DNA of 15,295 nt from Bacteroidales bacterium (lineage in GTDB: Bacteria; Bacteroidota; Bacteroidia; Bacteroidales; UBA932), in contig JAFUWW010000070.1 in assembly GCA_017471085.1 (NCBI GenBank), positions 1-15,295 on the forward strand, given 5' to 3'. Numbering within the stretch: the stretch's first letter is position 1; every line of letters begins with the position of its first letter. Shown piece by piece: positions 6,672 to 12,848 of the stretch. The notes below the pieces were generated by a model that made no database searches, had not been told where the DNA came from, and was given only the letters and a program-made list of their open reading frames with translations. The position numbers were made by a program, and so were the translations under genes.

Positions 6672-7639
6672 AGACGGAGCTCCTGCCGGTTGGAAATGAT
6701 GGAACGGAACGATACGGGGGCGGAAGAGAGTTCCACGGCCATCTTTACCAGGCCCTCGATACCCTTGTGATAGCGCTCGACGGCTTCCGTATTCTTCAGG
6801 AAGGCTGCCTGACGGCGACGGATGGTGGCGTAATATCCGCTCCGGCGGGCGTATTTCCAGAATACCTCGTCATAAGGGACGGATTCGTTGAGCCAGGGCT
6901 TGGCGTCCAGGTTAAAGTGGATGATCTGGGGGGCCTCCAGGAACGAGATGCGCTCGGAAGGCATGGCGTCCCACACGGGATCCAGATAGTGGATGGAATT
7001 CCAGCAGAGGGCGTTCAAGTAGTCCTGGTCAGGCGCCACGGTTTCCAGGGAATATTTCTCCAGCCAGGAGAGGAACCGCCCGGCCATGTCCACCTCTCTC
7101 AGACGGCGCATGTTCATGAGCAGCACGCCGGAGTTTACGTAATTCCTGTGGTCCACGCCTACATAGCTGTCGATGTAGCGCATGAAGGGAGCGATGTGCT
7201 GGATGGAATAATCGGCACAGGCGCCGATCAGGTTATTCCCAAGCGGCTCTTCCCACAGGCGGGAGATGTCACCGGGCACCACGATGTCGGAATCCAGGTA
7301 GATGCCTTTGTCGTACTGCGGGAAGAGGACCGGGATGAACAAGCGGAAGTAGATGGTGAGGGAGGAGAAGGCCCCGAAGCGGTGGTTTTCCAGTTTCCCT
7401 TCCTTGTCCAGGCTGCGGAGTTTGCTGCTCAGCGAGATAAAATGGAGCTGGAAGCGATCATCGGAAAAGACGGACAGTTTCCGGCGGTTCTCGGCGGAAA
7501 TATCATCGTTCAGGATATGGACATGGTAGGTATAGCACGGGGAGGCGTTCTCCTTGATCGAGTTCAGTGCAACGGCGAGAAACGGTGCATAGGCATCGTT
7601 CACCGAGAAGAAAATGGGGATGAGTTTGGAATCTTTCAT
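6662..7639 (-). CDS. GT8-family glycosyltransferase (LPS galactosyl/glucosyltransferase-like)
   Basis: Retaining GT-A glycosyltransferase using a UDP-sugar. Visible: N-terminal IPIFFSVNDAYAPFLAVAL (nucleotide-binding strand), metal-binding DxD in GIYLDSDIVV (about 116-118), YVNSGVLLMN (167-176), PDQDYLN (203-209) and the C-terminal HFNLDAKPW (241-249), all standard for GT8. The open frame reaches a TTG at 7645, but the ATG at 7639 is preferred, giving 325 residues. The C-terminus (RLCC) overlaps the acyltransferase start by 10 bases. With a lipid acyltransferase as partner, synthesis of an outer-membrane or capsule-linked glycolipid is likely; the sugar and acceptor are unknown. Confidence 0.92.
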   Translation of the reverse strand: MKDSKLIPIFFSVNDAYAPFLAVALNSIKENASPCYTYHVHILNDDISAENRRKLSVFSDDRFQLHFISLSSKLRSLDKEGKLENHRFGAFSSLTIYFRLFIPVLFPQYDKGIYLDSDIVVPGDISRLWEEPLGNNLIGACADYSIQHIAPFMRYIDSYVGVDHRNYVNSGVLLMNMRRLREVDMAGRFLSWLEKYSLETVAPDQDYLNALCWNSIHYLDPVWDAMPSERISFLEAPQIIHFNLDAKPWLNESVPYDEVFWKYARRSGYYATIRRRQAAFLKNTEAVERYHKGIEGLVKMAVELSSAPVSFRSIISNRQELRLCC

Positions 7640-7661
7640 GTTCAAAACGTTTTCTCGGTTG

Positions 7662-7669
7662 CAAAATTA
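7662..7669 (-). promoter_or_regulatory. Bacteroidetes -7 box (TAATTTTG) for the GT8 operon
   Basis: The - strand reads TAATTTTG, an exact TAnnTTTG match, 22 bases upstream of the ATG at 7639. No convincing -33 TTTG is seen. Confidence 0.55.
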
Positions 7670-7704
7670 AACGATACGCCCCACCCAGGGAAAGAAATGT
7701 CATA

Positions 7705-7766
7705 GGGACGAACAAAAAGTGATGAAAATCACTATTTAGGGATAAAAATGCCGATTTTGGGACGAA
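7705..7766. promoter_or_regulatory. Candidate operator cluster in the GT8/LytTR divergent region
   Basis: GGGACGAA occurs at 7705-7712 and 7759-7766, with the related GGGATAAA at 7739-7746; the last two are 20 bases apart, two helical turns. Between them is an inverted repeat AGTGAT-GAAA-ATCACT (7718-7733). The final GGGACGAA overlaps the -33 box of the LytTR gene. LytTR proteins usually bind tandem direct repeats about two turns apart, so autoregulation is plausible but unproven. Confidence 0.4.
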
Positions 7767-7788
7767 TGAAGAATAATTGTTATATTTG
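7756..7788 (+). promoter_or_regulatory. Bacteroidetes promoter of the LytTR gene
   Basis: TTTG at 7756-7759 and TATATTTG at 7781-7788 with a 21-base spacer match the Bacteroides -33/-7 consensus (TTTG, about 19-21, TAnnTTTG). The ATG follows 20 bases after the -7 box, so the leader is very short. Confidence 0.8.
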
Positions 7789-7808
7789 TCCCACTAAATT
7801 TGTGACAG

Positions 7809-8618
7809 ATGAAGACCATCTCCAGAACCTTCTACAAGATGCAGGTGACCTGCCTGTTCTTCGTGATCGTGCCCCTTTTCTATTTCCTCTTCATACTGGC
7901 CTACGACCCTTTCGACATCTCGGAGTTCCTGGCAGTAGGGCGGGAAAAGTTCTCGCTGAACCTCATCATAACGGCACTCACCGTCCAGGGAGTCGTCACC
8001 CTGTCCCGGATGCTGTTGTTCATCCTGCGGCATATTGTCGACCTGAACTGGTCGCTGTACATTCTATGGTGCGCGGGAGAGACGGTAGTGTGTGGACTTA
8101 TGTGCTCCATCCTGCTGGGCATCGGCTGGGCGGGCACCTACCCGTATTTCGCCGTCATGACCCGCATCACGCTGTATATGGCCGGCATCCTGGTCTTCCC
8201 TTATACCATCATTACCCTGGCTGTCCAGCTATATGTGCTGCATAAACGCGGAAACGCCCCCGCCGTGGACGAAAAGACGCTGATCCGCTTCTACGACGAA
8301 CAGAAGCGTCTCAAACTCATTGTTTCTTCGGAGGCCGTCCTTTATATTGAAGCGGAAGAGAACTACGTCCACATCGTCCATCTGGACAACGGGCGCGTGA
8401 AAGACTTCACCCTTCGCTCCTCCATGCGTGCTCTGGAAGAGACCCTGCGCCGCCACGGACTCATCCGCTGCCACCGCTCCTTCTTCCTCAACGCCTCCCA
8501 CGTTGAACTCCTCAAAAAAGACGTGAACGGCTACGCCCTGGCCCAGTTGGACCAGGAAGGCGCCAAAACCATCCCCGTCTCCAAAAAGTACTACGATTCG
8601 GTCTCTGTGCTGCTATAG
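7809..8618 (+). CDS. Membrane-anchored LytTR-family transcriptional regulator
   Basis: 269 residues. The N-terminal half has four hydrophobic segments (about 12-31, 47-73, 81-105, 118-145); the C-terminal 100 residues are a LytTR DNA-binding domain: LYIEAEENYVHIVHLDNG (178-195), the HGLIRCHRSFFLN core (216-228), HVELLKKDVNG and the terminal IPVSKKYYDSV. There is no response-regulator receiver domain and no adjacent histidine kinase, so it would sense through the membrane part. It has its own strong promoter and is divergent from the GT8 operon, whose control is a natural guess. Its last 28 bases overlap the 3' end of the opposite-strand recombinase-like gene. Target genes and signal are unknown. 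Confidence 0.9.
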   Translation: MKTISRTFYKMQVTCLFFVIVPLFYFLFILAYDPFDISEFLAVGREKFSLNLIITALTVQGVVTLSRMLLFILRHIVDLNWSLYILWCAGETVVCGLMCSILLGIGWAGTYPYFAVMTRITLYMAGILVFPYTIITLAVQLYVLHKRGNAPAVDEKTLIRFYDEQKRLKLIVSSEAVLYIEAEENYVHIVHLDNGRVKDFTLRSSMRALEETLRRHGLIRCHRSFFLNASHVELLKKDVNGYALAQLDQEGAKTIPVSKKYYDSVSVLL

Positions 8619-9550
8619 TCGCTCCCGGCAGGGCTTGCCTGGCACAGACCGGATATCATCTGTTCCATGCTCTTTCTTGGGTGTATCTCCACAAAGGGCC
8701 GATACTGCCCGACCAGCAAATCGATCCGCTCTACGCCAAGGAGGAAGCCCAGCGTGGCGAAATCGCAGCCTGTCTCCAGGCAGCGTACAGCAAAACTGTG
8801 GCGAAGGTCCTTGAACTGGTGTTCCCGAAGGTCCAGGGCACGGAAAACGGCCCGGACATGATTCCGGACGACCCGCGGGTCCACGGGACAGGTGGTTTGA
8901 GTCACGAGGAAGGTTTCGGGCCGATGCTTGCCCTCCTCCTGCCCCAGGAACTTCACCTGGGGAGGAGCCAGCGGAATAGCCCTTTCCTGCGCCTCTTCCT
9001 CTTTTTTTACCACCCAGGTACGTTCGCCCGTCCCTGCATCCACTTTATAGTATCGGCCCGCATTTCCGCGAACGTGCAGAACTTTGGCTTTCAGGTCGAT
9101 ATCCTGCCAGGTCAGATGGCAGAGCTCCCCCATGGTGATCCCGGTCGTCAACGCCAGGTAAAGGCCGATATTCCGTGGCGACGGGACCGCATAAATGTAT
9201 TCCAGCAGCTTCGCCTGTTCCCGGGCCGACAGGATCCGGATTCCTCTTTCCTCCTTCCTTCCGGCACGGCAAAGCTTCCACGAGGGCATGGGGCACATCC
9301 CGCGCTGCGCACCGAAGCGCAGGACCCCCATCATCAGTTTTGCGGCGTCATAGGCGGTCTTGTCCGAATTCCCGGCCTCCCTCACAGCCTCCTGAAGCGC
9401 AAGCATGTCGGCTTCGGCCAGCGCCGTTTTCTCCGCGACATACGGCAACACATAGCTCTCCGCGATGAGGACATAGGTCGAGAACGAAGCCGGCTTCACC
9501 GTCTTCGCCTTCTCCTCCCGCCAGAGAGCGTATATGTCGCTGAATGTCAT
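8591..9550 (-). CDS. Tyrosine-recombinase/integrase-like protein with a degenerate active site
   Basis: 319 residues from the ATG at 9550 (the frame is open to a TTG at 9577, adding 9 residues). The SAM-like N-terminal domain (about 1-100) and catalytic fold are recognisable: LALTTGITMGELCHLTWQDI, then KKEEEAQERAIPL, FKDLRHSFAVRCLETG, LLGVERIDLLVGQYRPFV. Against the R-K-H-R-H/W-Y signature, the first Arg is Thr (T139), the HxxR His is Lys (K247), Arg is kept (R250), the LGH/W position is Val (V273), and the nucleophile Tyr is kept (Y283). The missing Arg I makes normal strand exchange doubtful, so it may be a DNA-binding regulator or a relic. The frame is clean, with no stops or frameshifts. 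It converges with the LytTR gene and overlaps it by 28 bases. Confidence 0.85.
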   Translation of the reverse strand: MTFSDIYALWREEKAKTVKPASFSTYVLIAESYVLPYVAEKTALAEADMLALQEAVREAGNSDKTAYDAAKLMMGVLRFGAQRGMCPMPSWKLCRAGRKEERGIRILSAREQAKLLEYIYAVPSPRNIGLYLALTTGITMGELCHLTWQDIDLKAKVLHVRGNAGRYYKVDAGTGERTWVVKKEEEAQERAIPLAPPQVKFLGQEEGKHRPETFLVTQTTCPVDPRVVRNHVRAVFRALDLREHQFKDLRHSFAVRCLETGCDFATLGFLLGVERIDLLVGQYRPFVEIHPRKSMEQMISGLCQASPAGSDYSSTETES

Positions 9551-9620
9551 GGTTTTAGTTTGCTGGCTGGCGCTCAATTGAGCAAATAAGACAATCGCAT
9601 TTTCTGCTGATTATCAACCA

Positions 9621-9669
9621 CTTGTTGCCAATGACAAAAACGATAATCATTGGTTCGGTTGCTAACAAG
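9621..9669. repeat. Nested inverted repeat upstream of the recombinase-like gene
   Basis: Outer arms CTTGTT (9621-9626) and AACAAG (9664-9669); inner arms CCAATGA (9628-9634) and TCATTGG (9647-9653) around a 12-base centre. It lies 71 bases upstream of the ATG. Could be an operator for the adjacent protein or the relic of a crossover site. Confidence 0.6.
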
Positions 9670-9855
9670 CCAGACAACGGTATGTTCGGAAAGGGCTGTG
9701 TACTATGGCATGATTAAGGTGGAAAACCGTCCTTATTCGTGGAATATTGGCACTCTGAAAGGTACTTGTTGAGTAAGGACCTCCTACAAAGGTAAGCGTC
9801 TCCGCGTCACTGGATGTCAGCAAAGAATCACGTGGACGGATTGCCCTTGAAAACG

Positions 9856-9883
9856 AGTTCAGGAGGGTTAACCCTCCTGAACT
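9856..9883 (-). terminator. 28-bp perfect palindrome, probable terminator of the lipoprotein gene
   Basis: Every base from 9856 to 9883 is self-complementary about the central GTTAAC; each half is AGTTCAGGAGGGTT. As RNA it forms a 12-bp stem with a TTAA loop. On the - strand it is followed by CGTTTTC, a weak T-tract, 56 bases after the lipoprotein stop codon, so a terminator is the simplest reading. A dimeric protein-binding site is the alternative. Confidence 0.5.
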
Positions 9884-9939
9884 AACGCTTCCAGTTCTCC
9901 GGTAACTACTGTAGACGCAGCCTACGGAGTGGGTGAACT

Positions 9940-12087
9940 TCAGTTTTTCAATTTAAAAATTTGGAAGTTTTTCTGTGTATTCTTATAACAAGAGAATAGA
10001 CCACTAGTGTTGTATTGTAAGTAGTAATCTGATCTGCCTAAACAGTTAATTGTGGCGCTGCCACTTGTTATCGTAATAGTCCACTTGCCAGTGTCGCTAT
10101 TCGTTTCTTGAGTCCTTAAATAATTGTTCGCACTAGGAGAATATAGGTAGCCGCTACCTGTGTTGAATTCCCACGAACCGCTAGATCCTTCCAGTGTAAC
10201 AACCTGAACTCCAGAAGGCAAAGTATTTGAGGCAATCCCAGATGTCGTAATCGTCACTGATTCTTTTCCTCGATTATTGGTATTCTGAGTTGTACTCATG
10301 GCTACACCACTGCTTTCGTAGACAAATATAAGTTTATCACTTGCAGCCAAAGTGCTAGCATCAGTAACCTTTACATAGTATGTGATTTCCGCAGGCTCCT
10401 CTTCTGTATCCACATCGCTGCATGTTCCAGCGTCAGAAGCTGAATATAAGCCCTTGTTATTGGCATAAGCAACAACACTAATTGAATAGGTTGTTTCGTA
10501 TTCAAGATTTTCAATCGTCGCCGTGGTTGTCGTGACACTCGTGCTAACGGCATCGCCCGAAGTAGGAGTTAAAGTAACGATATAATAGTCAGCATGATCC
10601 ACAGAATTCCAGCTAACAGTAATAGAATTCGGAACTGTTCCGCCTTTACCATCTTCGCTAAGAGCAGCACTGACAGTGGCAGGAGTATTAAGTTGTTCTG
10701 ATTTGTCCTCACCAGCATATACTTCGATAGACGTTATATTTACAGCTGCCCCATATGCATGAATATATGCTGTTTTGATACTACCAAGCTCTGTTGATGT
10801 GAGTGTAAATGTAGTGTTTGCATCGAGACTTAAGTTATAAATGCTGCCTTCAATAGAATCGGCAGAAGAGTCAAAACGCAGAGATTTTCCACTGTATGCG
10901 GCGGCCAGATTGATTTCTACCTTCCTTATGTTATCTTTAAAAACAGGAAGCTTAATGTAACTGGATTTATTTGCATCTGTGCTGCAATTCTTTATCTGAA
11001 TGCCTGTTCCTTTATATGCATTATACTCCCATTTCCCGCCGACCAAGTCAGTAAAGGATTTTGTTGCATATGATGTGGTCAATCCGTCTGCAACTGCTGC
11101 GTCGTATGTAAGAATAGCGTAAGGAATATCCTGAGCATTAACAGTTTCCGCTGCATCTTCCATTTTCACAGAGAAGCGGGAAGCTTTTCCTGCCGTGAAT
11201 GTCAGTTGCTGTGAGCCAGAAAGCGAAACTGTCCGTGTATATGTGTAGGTAGCAGTCTTGACTGTAACTGTAAATGAATCTCCGGTGGCAAGTTCAAACG
11301 GGAAACATGTGAAGAACACGTCCATTGAACTATCTGCTTTAAGGCTCAAAGAAGAATAATCCAGAATGATTTCTTCAGAATGAGTGTTATTTCCATAAGA
11401 ACTAACTGGTACAGCGGTTCCCAGATTGAAACTTGTGCGTCCAGCCAGCACAACATCGGACGCACCAGCAATTGCCGAGAAGCGAACCTCGGTAACGTTT
11501 TCGTCTGTGGGCAGGTTAGTAATGGTCATTTTACCTACGGCAATGGCACGCGTAAACTGCATGTTGAGAGATGTTGCCTGACTCCCTTCCCCTGTTATGG
11601 GTTTAGCAATAAGGACATCCGCTTTCGGGTCAAAACTCGTTGCCGTAGGAGTCTGATTACCTGATGTTTCGATATTCACATTGAGAGGTGTATCCCCACT
11701 CTGACGCGCATCAGCAGGATAAAAAGCATAGTAATCGAAGTTAGTGTAACCAGTTGCCTTCTCAGCCAATGATGTAACGAAGTTCATTGTCGCTCCGCTG
11801 TCAGTGGTTGTGCCCTGACTACTCTTTTTCTTTGTTGTTACGACATCTCCTTCAGTAGGAGTAGCAAGCTCATAAACATAGAGGTATTCTCCAGTGGAAG
11901 CCCACTTGACAACGGTGCCATCGATGTAGGTTTTAGTGTCTGTTCCTGACGCATTAATGGAGAGTTCAACTTCCTTGACGTTAGAAGGAGTTATTGTTTC
12001 CTCCGTATTTGTTGTTTCTTTAGTACATGCAACGAATGAAACAGCGGCAACGAGAGCGCTGAATGCGAATAAAAGACTCTTTTTCAT
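9940..12087 (-). CDS. Fimbrillin-like surface lipoprotein with FN3 and C-terminal adhesin-like domains
   Basis: 715 residues, predicted exported lipoprotein: MKK plus a hydrophobic stretch ending SFVAC, lipidated at C21, followed by T-K-E, which may act as a surface-export signal. Residues about 35-310 look like the fimbrillin (FimB/Mfa) family, with the DTKTYIDGTVVKWASTGEYL segment near 50-70. Residues about 320-462 resemble a beta-sandwich common in Bacteroidales exported proteins (GTGIQIKN...YIKLP...IRKVEI...ITSIEVYA). An FN3 domain spans about 466-553, and a C-terminal domain about 570-715 ends in LFSCYKNTQKNFQIFKLKN. The gene is visibly more AT-rich than its metabolic neighbours. It is preceded by an excellent Shine-Dalgarno and cotranscribed with a 53-aa protein. 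Role (fimbrial component, adhesin or glycan binder) is inferred. Confidence 0.85.
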   Translation of the reverse strand: MKKSLLFAFSALVAAVSFVACTKETTNTEETITPSNVKEVELSINASGTDTKTYIDGTVVKWASTGEYLYVYELATPTEGDVVTTKKKSSQGTTTDSGATMNFVTSLAEKATGYTNFDYYAFYPADARQSGDTPLNVNIETSGNQTPTATSFDPKADVLIAKPITGEGSQATSLNMQFTRAIAVGKMTITNLPTDENVTEVRFSAIAGASDVVLAGRTSFNLGTAVPVSSYGNNTHSEEIILDYSSLSLKADSSMDVFFTCFPFELATGDSFTVTVKTATYTYTRTVSLSGSQQLTFTAGKASRFSVKMEDAAETVNAQDIPYAILTYDAAVADGLTTSYATKSFTDLVGGKWEYNAYKGTGIQIKNCSTDANKSSYIKLPVFKDNIRKVEINLAAAYSGKSLRFDSSADSIEGSIYNLSLDANTTFTLTSTELGSIKTAYIHAYGAAVNITSIEVYAGEDKSEQLNTPATVSAALSEDGKGGTVPNSITVSWNSVDHADYYIVTLTPTSGDAVSTSVTTTTATIENLEYETTYSISVVAYANNKGLYSASDAGTCSDVDTEEEPAEITYYVKVTDASTLAASDKLIFVYESSGVAMSTTQNTNNRGKESVTITTSGIASNTLPSGVQVVTLEGSSGSWEFNTGSGYLYSPSANNYLRTQETNSDTGKWTITITSGSATINCLGRSDYYLQYNTSGLFSCYKNTQKNFQIFKLKN

Positions 12088-12095
12088 AAGGCGCT

Positions 12096-12101
12096 CCTCC
12101 T
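12096..12101 (-). promoter_or_regulatory. Strong Shine-Dalgarno (AGGAGG) for the lipoprotein gene
   Basis: The - strand reads TAGGAGG then eight bases then ATG. It overlaps the TAG stop (12100-12102) of the upstream small gene. Optimal SD and spacing are unusual for Bacteroidales and suggest translational coupling or reinitiation between the two genes. Confidence 0.75.
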
Positions 12102-12261
12102 AGAATGAACCAAAATCATAATCATCATCATCAAGCCCAAGACTGTCACCAGCAAAACCCGAAGCCCCATATTTGGGGCTTATGCATACCAAGCCTTCGA
12201 AACGCAGTTCAAGAGCATTTGTTGTTGGAGCTTCATAGCTCAATAGTTCTTTTTTGTTCAT
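12100..12261 (-). CDS. Small acidic hypothetical protein, 53 aa
   Basis: Frame from ATG at 12261 to TAG at 12100-12102: it begins MNKKELLSYEAPTTNALELR, continues FEGLVCISPKYGASGF and ends AGDSLGLDDDDYDFGSF. There is no signal peptide or membrane segment. The layout (short basic start, Y-E-A-P, an L-E-L/E-G-L-V-C core with one Cys, then a Gly/Asp-rich acidic tail) resembles short uncharacterised proteins encoded near surface-protein genes in Bacteroidales. Support that it is real: it ends exactly at the Shine-Dalgarno of the lipoprotein gene, starts after an AT-rich leader, and a frameshifted relative lies just upstream. Function is unknown; a partner, chaperone or leader-type regulator of the lipoprotein is possible. 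Confidence 0.7.
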   Translation of the reverse strand: MNKKELLSYEAPTTNALELRFEGLVCISPKYGASGFAGDSLGLDDDDYDFGSF

Positions 12262-12314
12262 ATATTTTTATTTTAAAGTTGATTATTCTTTAGGACAACA
12301 GCAAGACAAACAAC

Positions 12315-12396
12315 TTAAGACTGCCATGCTCGCAAATAGGTAACACAATCCACCTCAACCAGTCTCCGGGGCTGTGTACAATTCTTTTTGTTTCAT
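12315..12396 (-). pseudogene. Frameshifted relic of a second small protein of the same type
   Basis: The ATG at 12396 begins MKQKELYTAPETG then TGA (12355-12357). Shifting by one base after PET gives VEVDCVTYLRAWQS and TAA (12315-12317). MKQKELYTAPET-VEV closely parallels MNKKELLSYEAPTTNALELR of the 53-aa gene downstream, and the Y-x-P-E-T-x-VEV pattern is typical of these short Bacteroidales proteins. Either a decayed paralogue or a short leader peptide. Confidence 0.5.
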
Positions 12397-12689
12397 GAGA
12401 TATAGATGTTTTGTGTTTAGCATTTCATCACCTTTCGCCAGGGCTCCGGGCTGGCAGCGCAAAAAGAAAGTGTGGAGCAATTCGTTTATCTGAGGAGGGG
12501 CTCTGGACTGCAAAAACGCAAATAAACAACACTCCACACCCGTATGGTGACCTGTGCAGAATGCACGGTACGCCAAACCAGGTGACGAATGAGTGCGGCT
12601 TTTTCCCTGCGTTTAGAAATTGTCCAGATTTCTCCTAAAGGATAAAAGCGAAAACACTTTCATCTATGTACTGTCCCGAAGGACATCTA

Positions 12690-12697
12690 CAAAGATA
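12690..12697 (-). promoter_or_regulatory. Candidate -7 box (TATCTTTG) for the small protein-lipoprotein operon
   Basis: The - strand reads TATCTTTG, an exact TAnnTTTG match, preceded by an AT-rich stretch. The -33 element is weak (GTTATC about 22 bases upstream). It is the only exact match seen between araB and the lipoprotein on this strand. Confidence 0.5.
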
Positions 12698-12789
12698 AAA
12701 AATGTTTTAGAAAGATAACGACATCAGCGCAGAAAAAAGGTTTGAAATCTTGAAAGATATGACTTTTTCGAAGCCTGCAGACAGAACAG

Positions 12790-12832
12790 TTTTGGGAGAG
12801 GTGCGACGCTGAAATCGCACCTCTCCCCAAAA
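12790..12832 (-). terminator. Strong hairpin after araB (atypical terminator)
   Basis: Arms of 17 bases (TTTTGGGAGAGGTGCGA at 12790-12806 and its complement at 12815-12832, with one extra C) and an 8-base loop. It lies 17 bases after the araB stop, so it probably marks the operon's 3' end. In both directions the hairpin is followed by A-residues instead of U-residues, so it does not fit the classical intrinsic terminator and may instead protect the mRNA end. Confidence 0.65.
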
Positions 12833-12848
12833 ATTGTAAAGAAAAGAC

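Larger units (their letters stand above)
9551..9939. other. Gene-free stretch with two inverted-repeat structures
   Basis: No credible gene was found. It holds a nested inverted repeat at 9621-9669, a direct repeat ACTTGTTG (9620-9627 and 9764-9771), TCCTTA/TAAGGA arms (9730-9735, 9774-9779), a possible - strand -7 box TACCTTTG (9794-9787) that could serve the recombinase-like gene, and a 28-bp perfect palindrome at 9856-9883. The remainder is unassigned; it may contain decayed sequence. Confidence 0.6.
12262..12697 (-). ncRNA. Probable structured 5' leader of the small protein-lipoprotein operon
   Basis: From the TATCTTTG box at 12697-12690 to the small gene start there are about 420 bases. 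In transcript order: a UUCG tetraloop hairpin (12685-12672), a two-part stem (GTGTGGAG/CTCCACAC with inner GTTTAT/ATAAAC, 12539-12470) followed by TTTCTTTTT (12469-12461), a frameshifted small ORF (12396-12315), then the small gene. A motif GGGCTC-GG-CTG followed by CAAAAA occurs twice on the + strand (12441-12465, 12498-12515). A hairpin plus T-tract midway in a leader resembles an attenuator. No known riboswitch class was recognised. Confidence 0.4.

Noticed and set aside
8681..9589. 302-codon forward ORF over the recombinase-like gene
   Set aside because: The reverse frame matches the tyrosine recombinase fold throughout; the forward translation has no recognisable domain.
9670..9850. Decayed transposase or retron-like element
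   Set aside because: Short frames such as KVENRPYSWNIGTLKGTC looked suggestive but no family motif could be confirmed.
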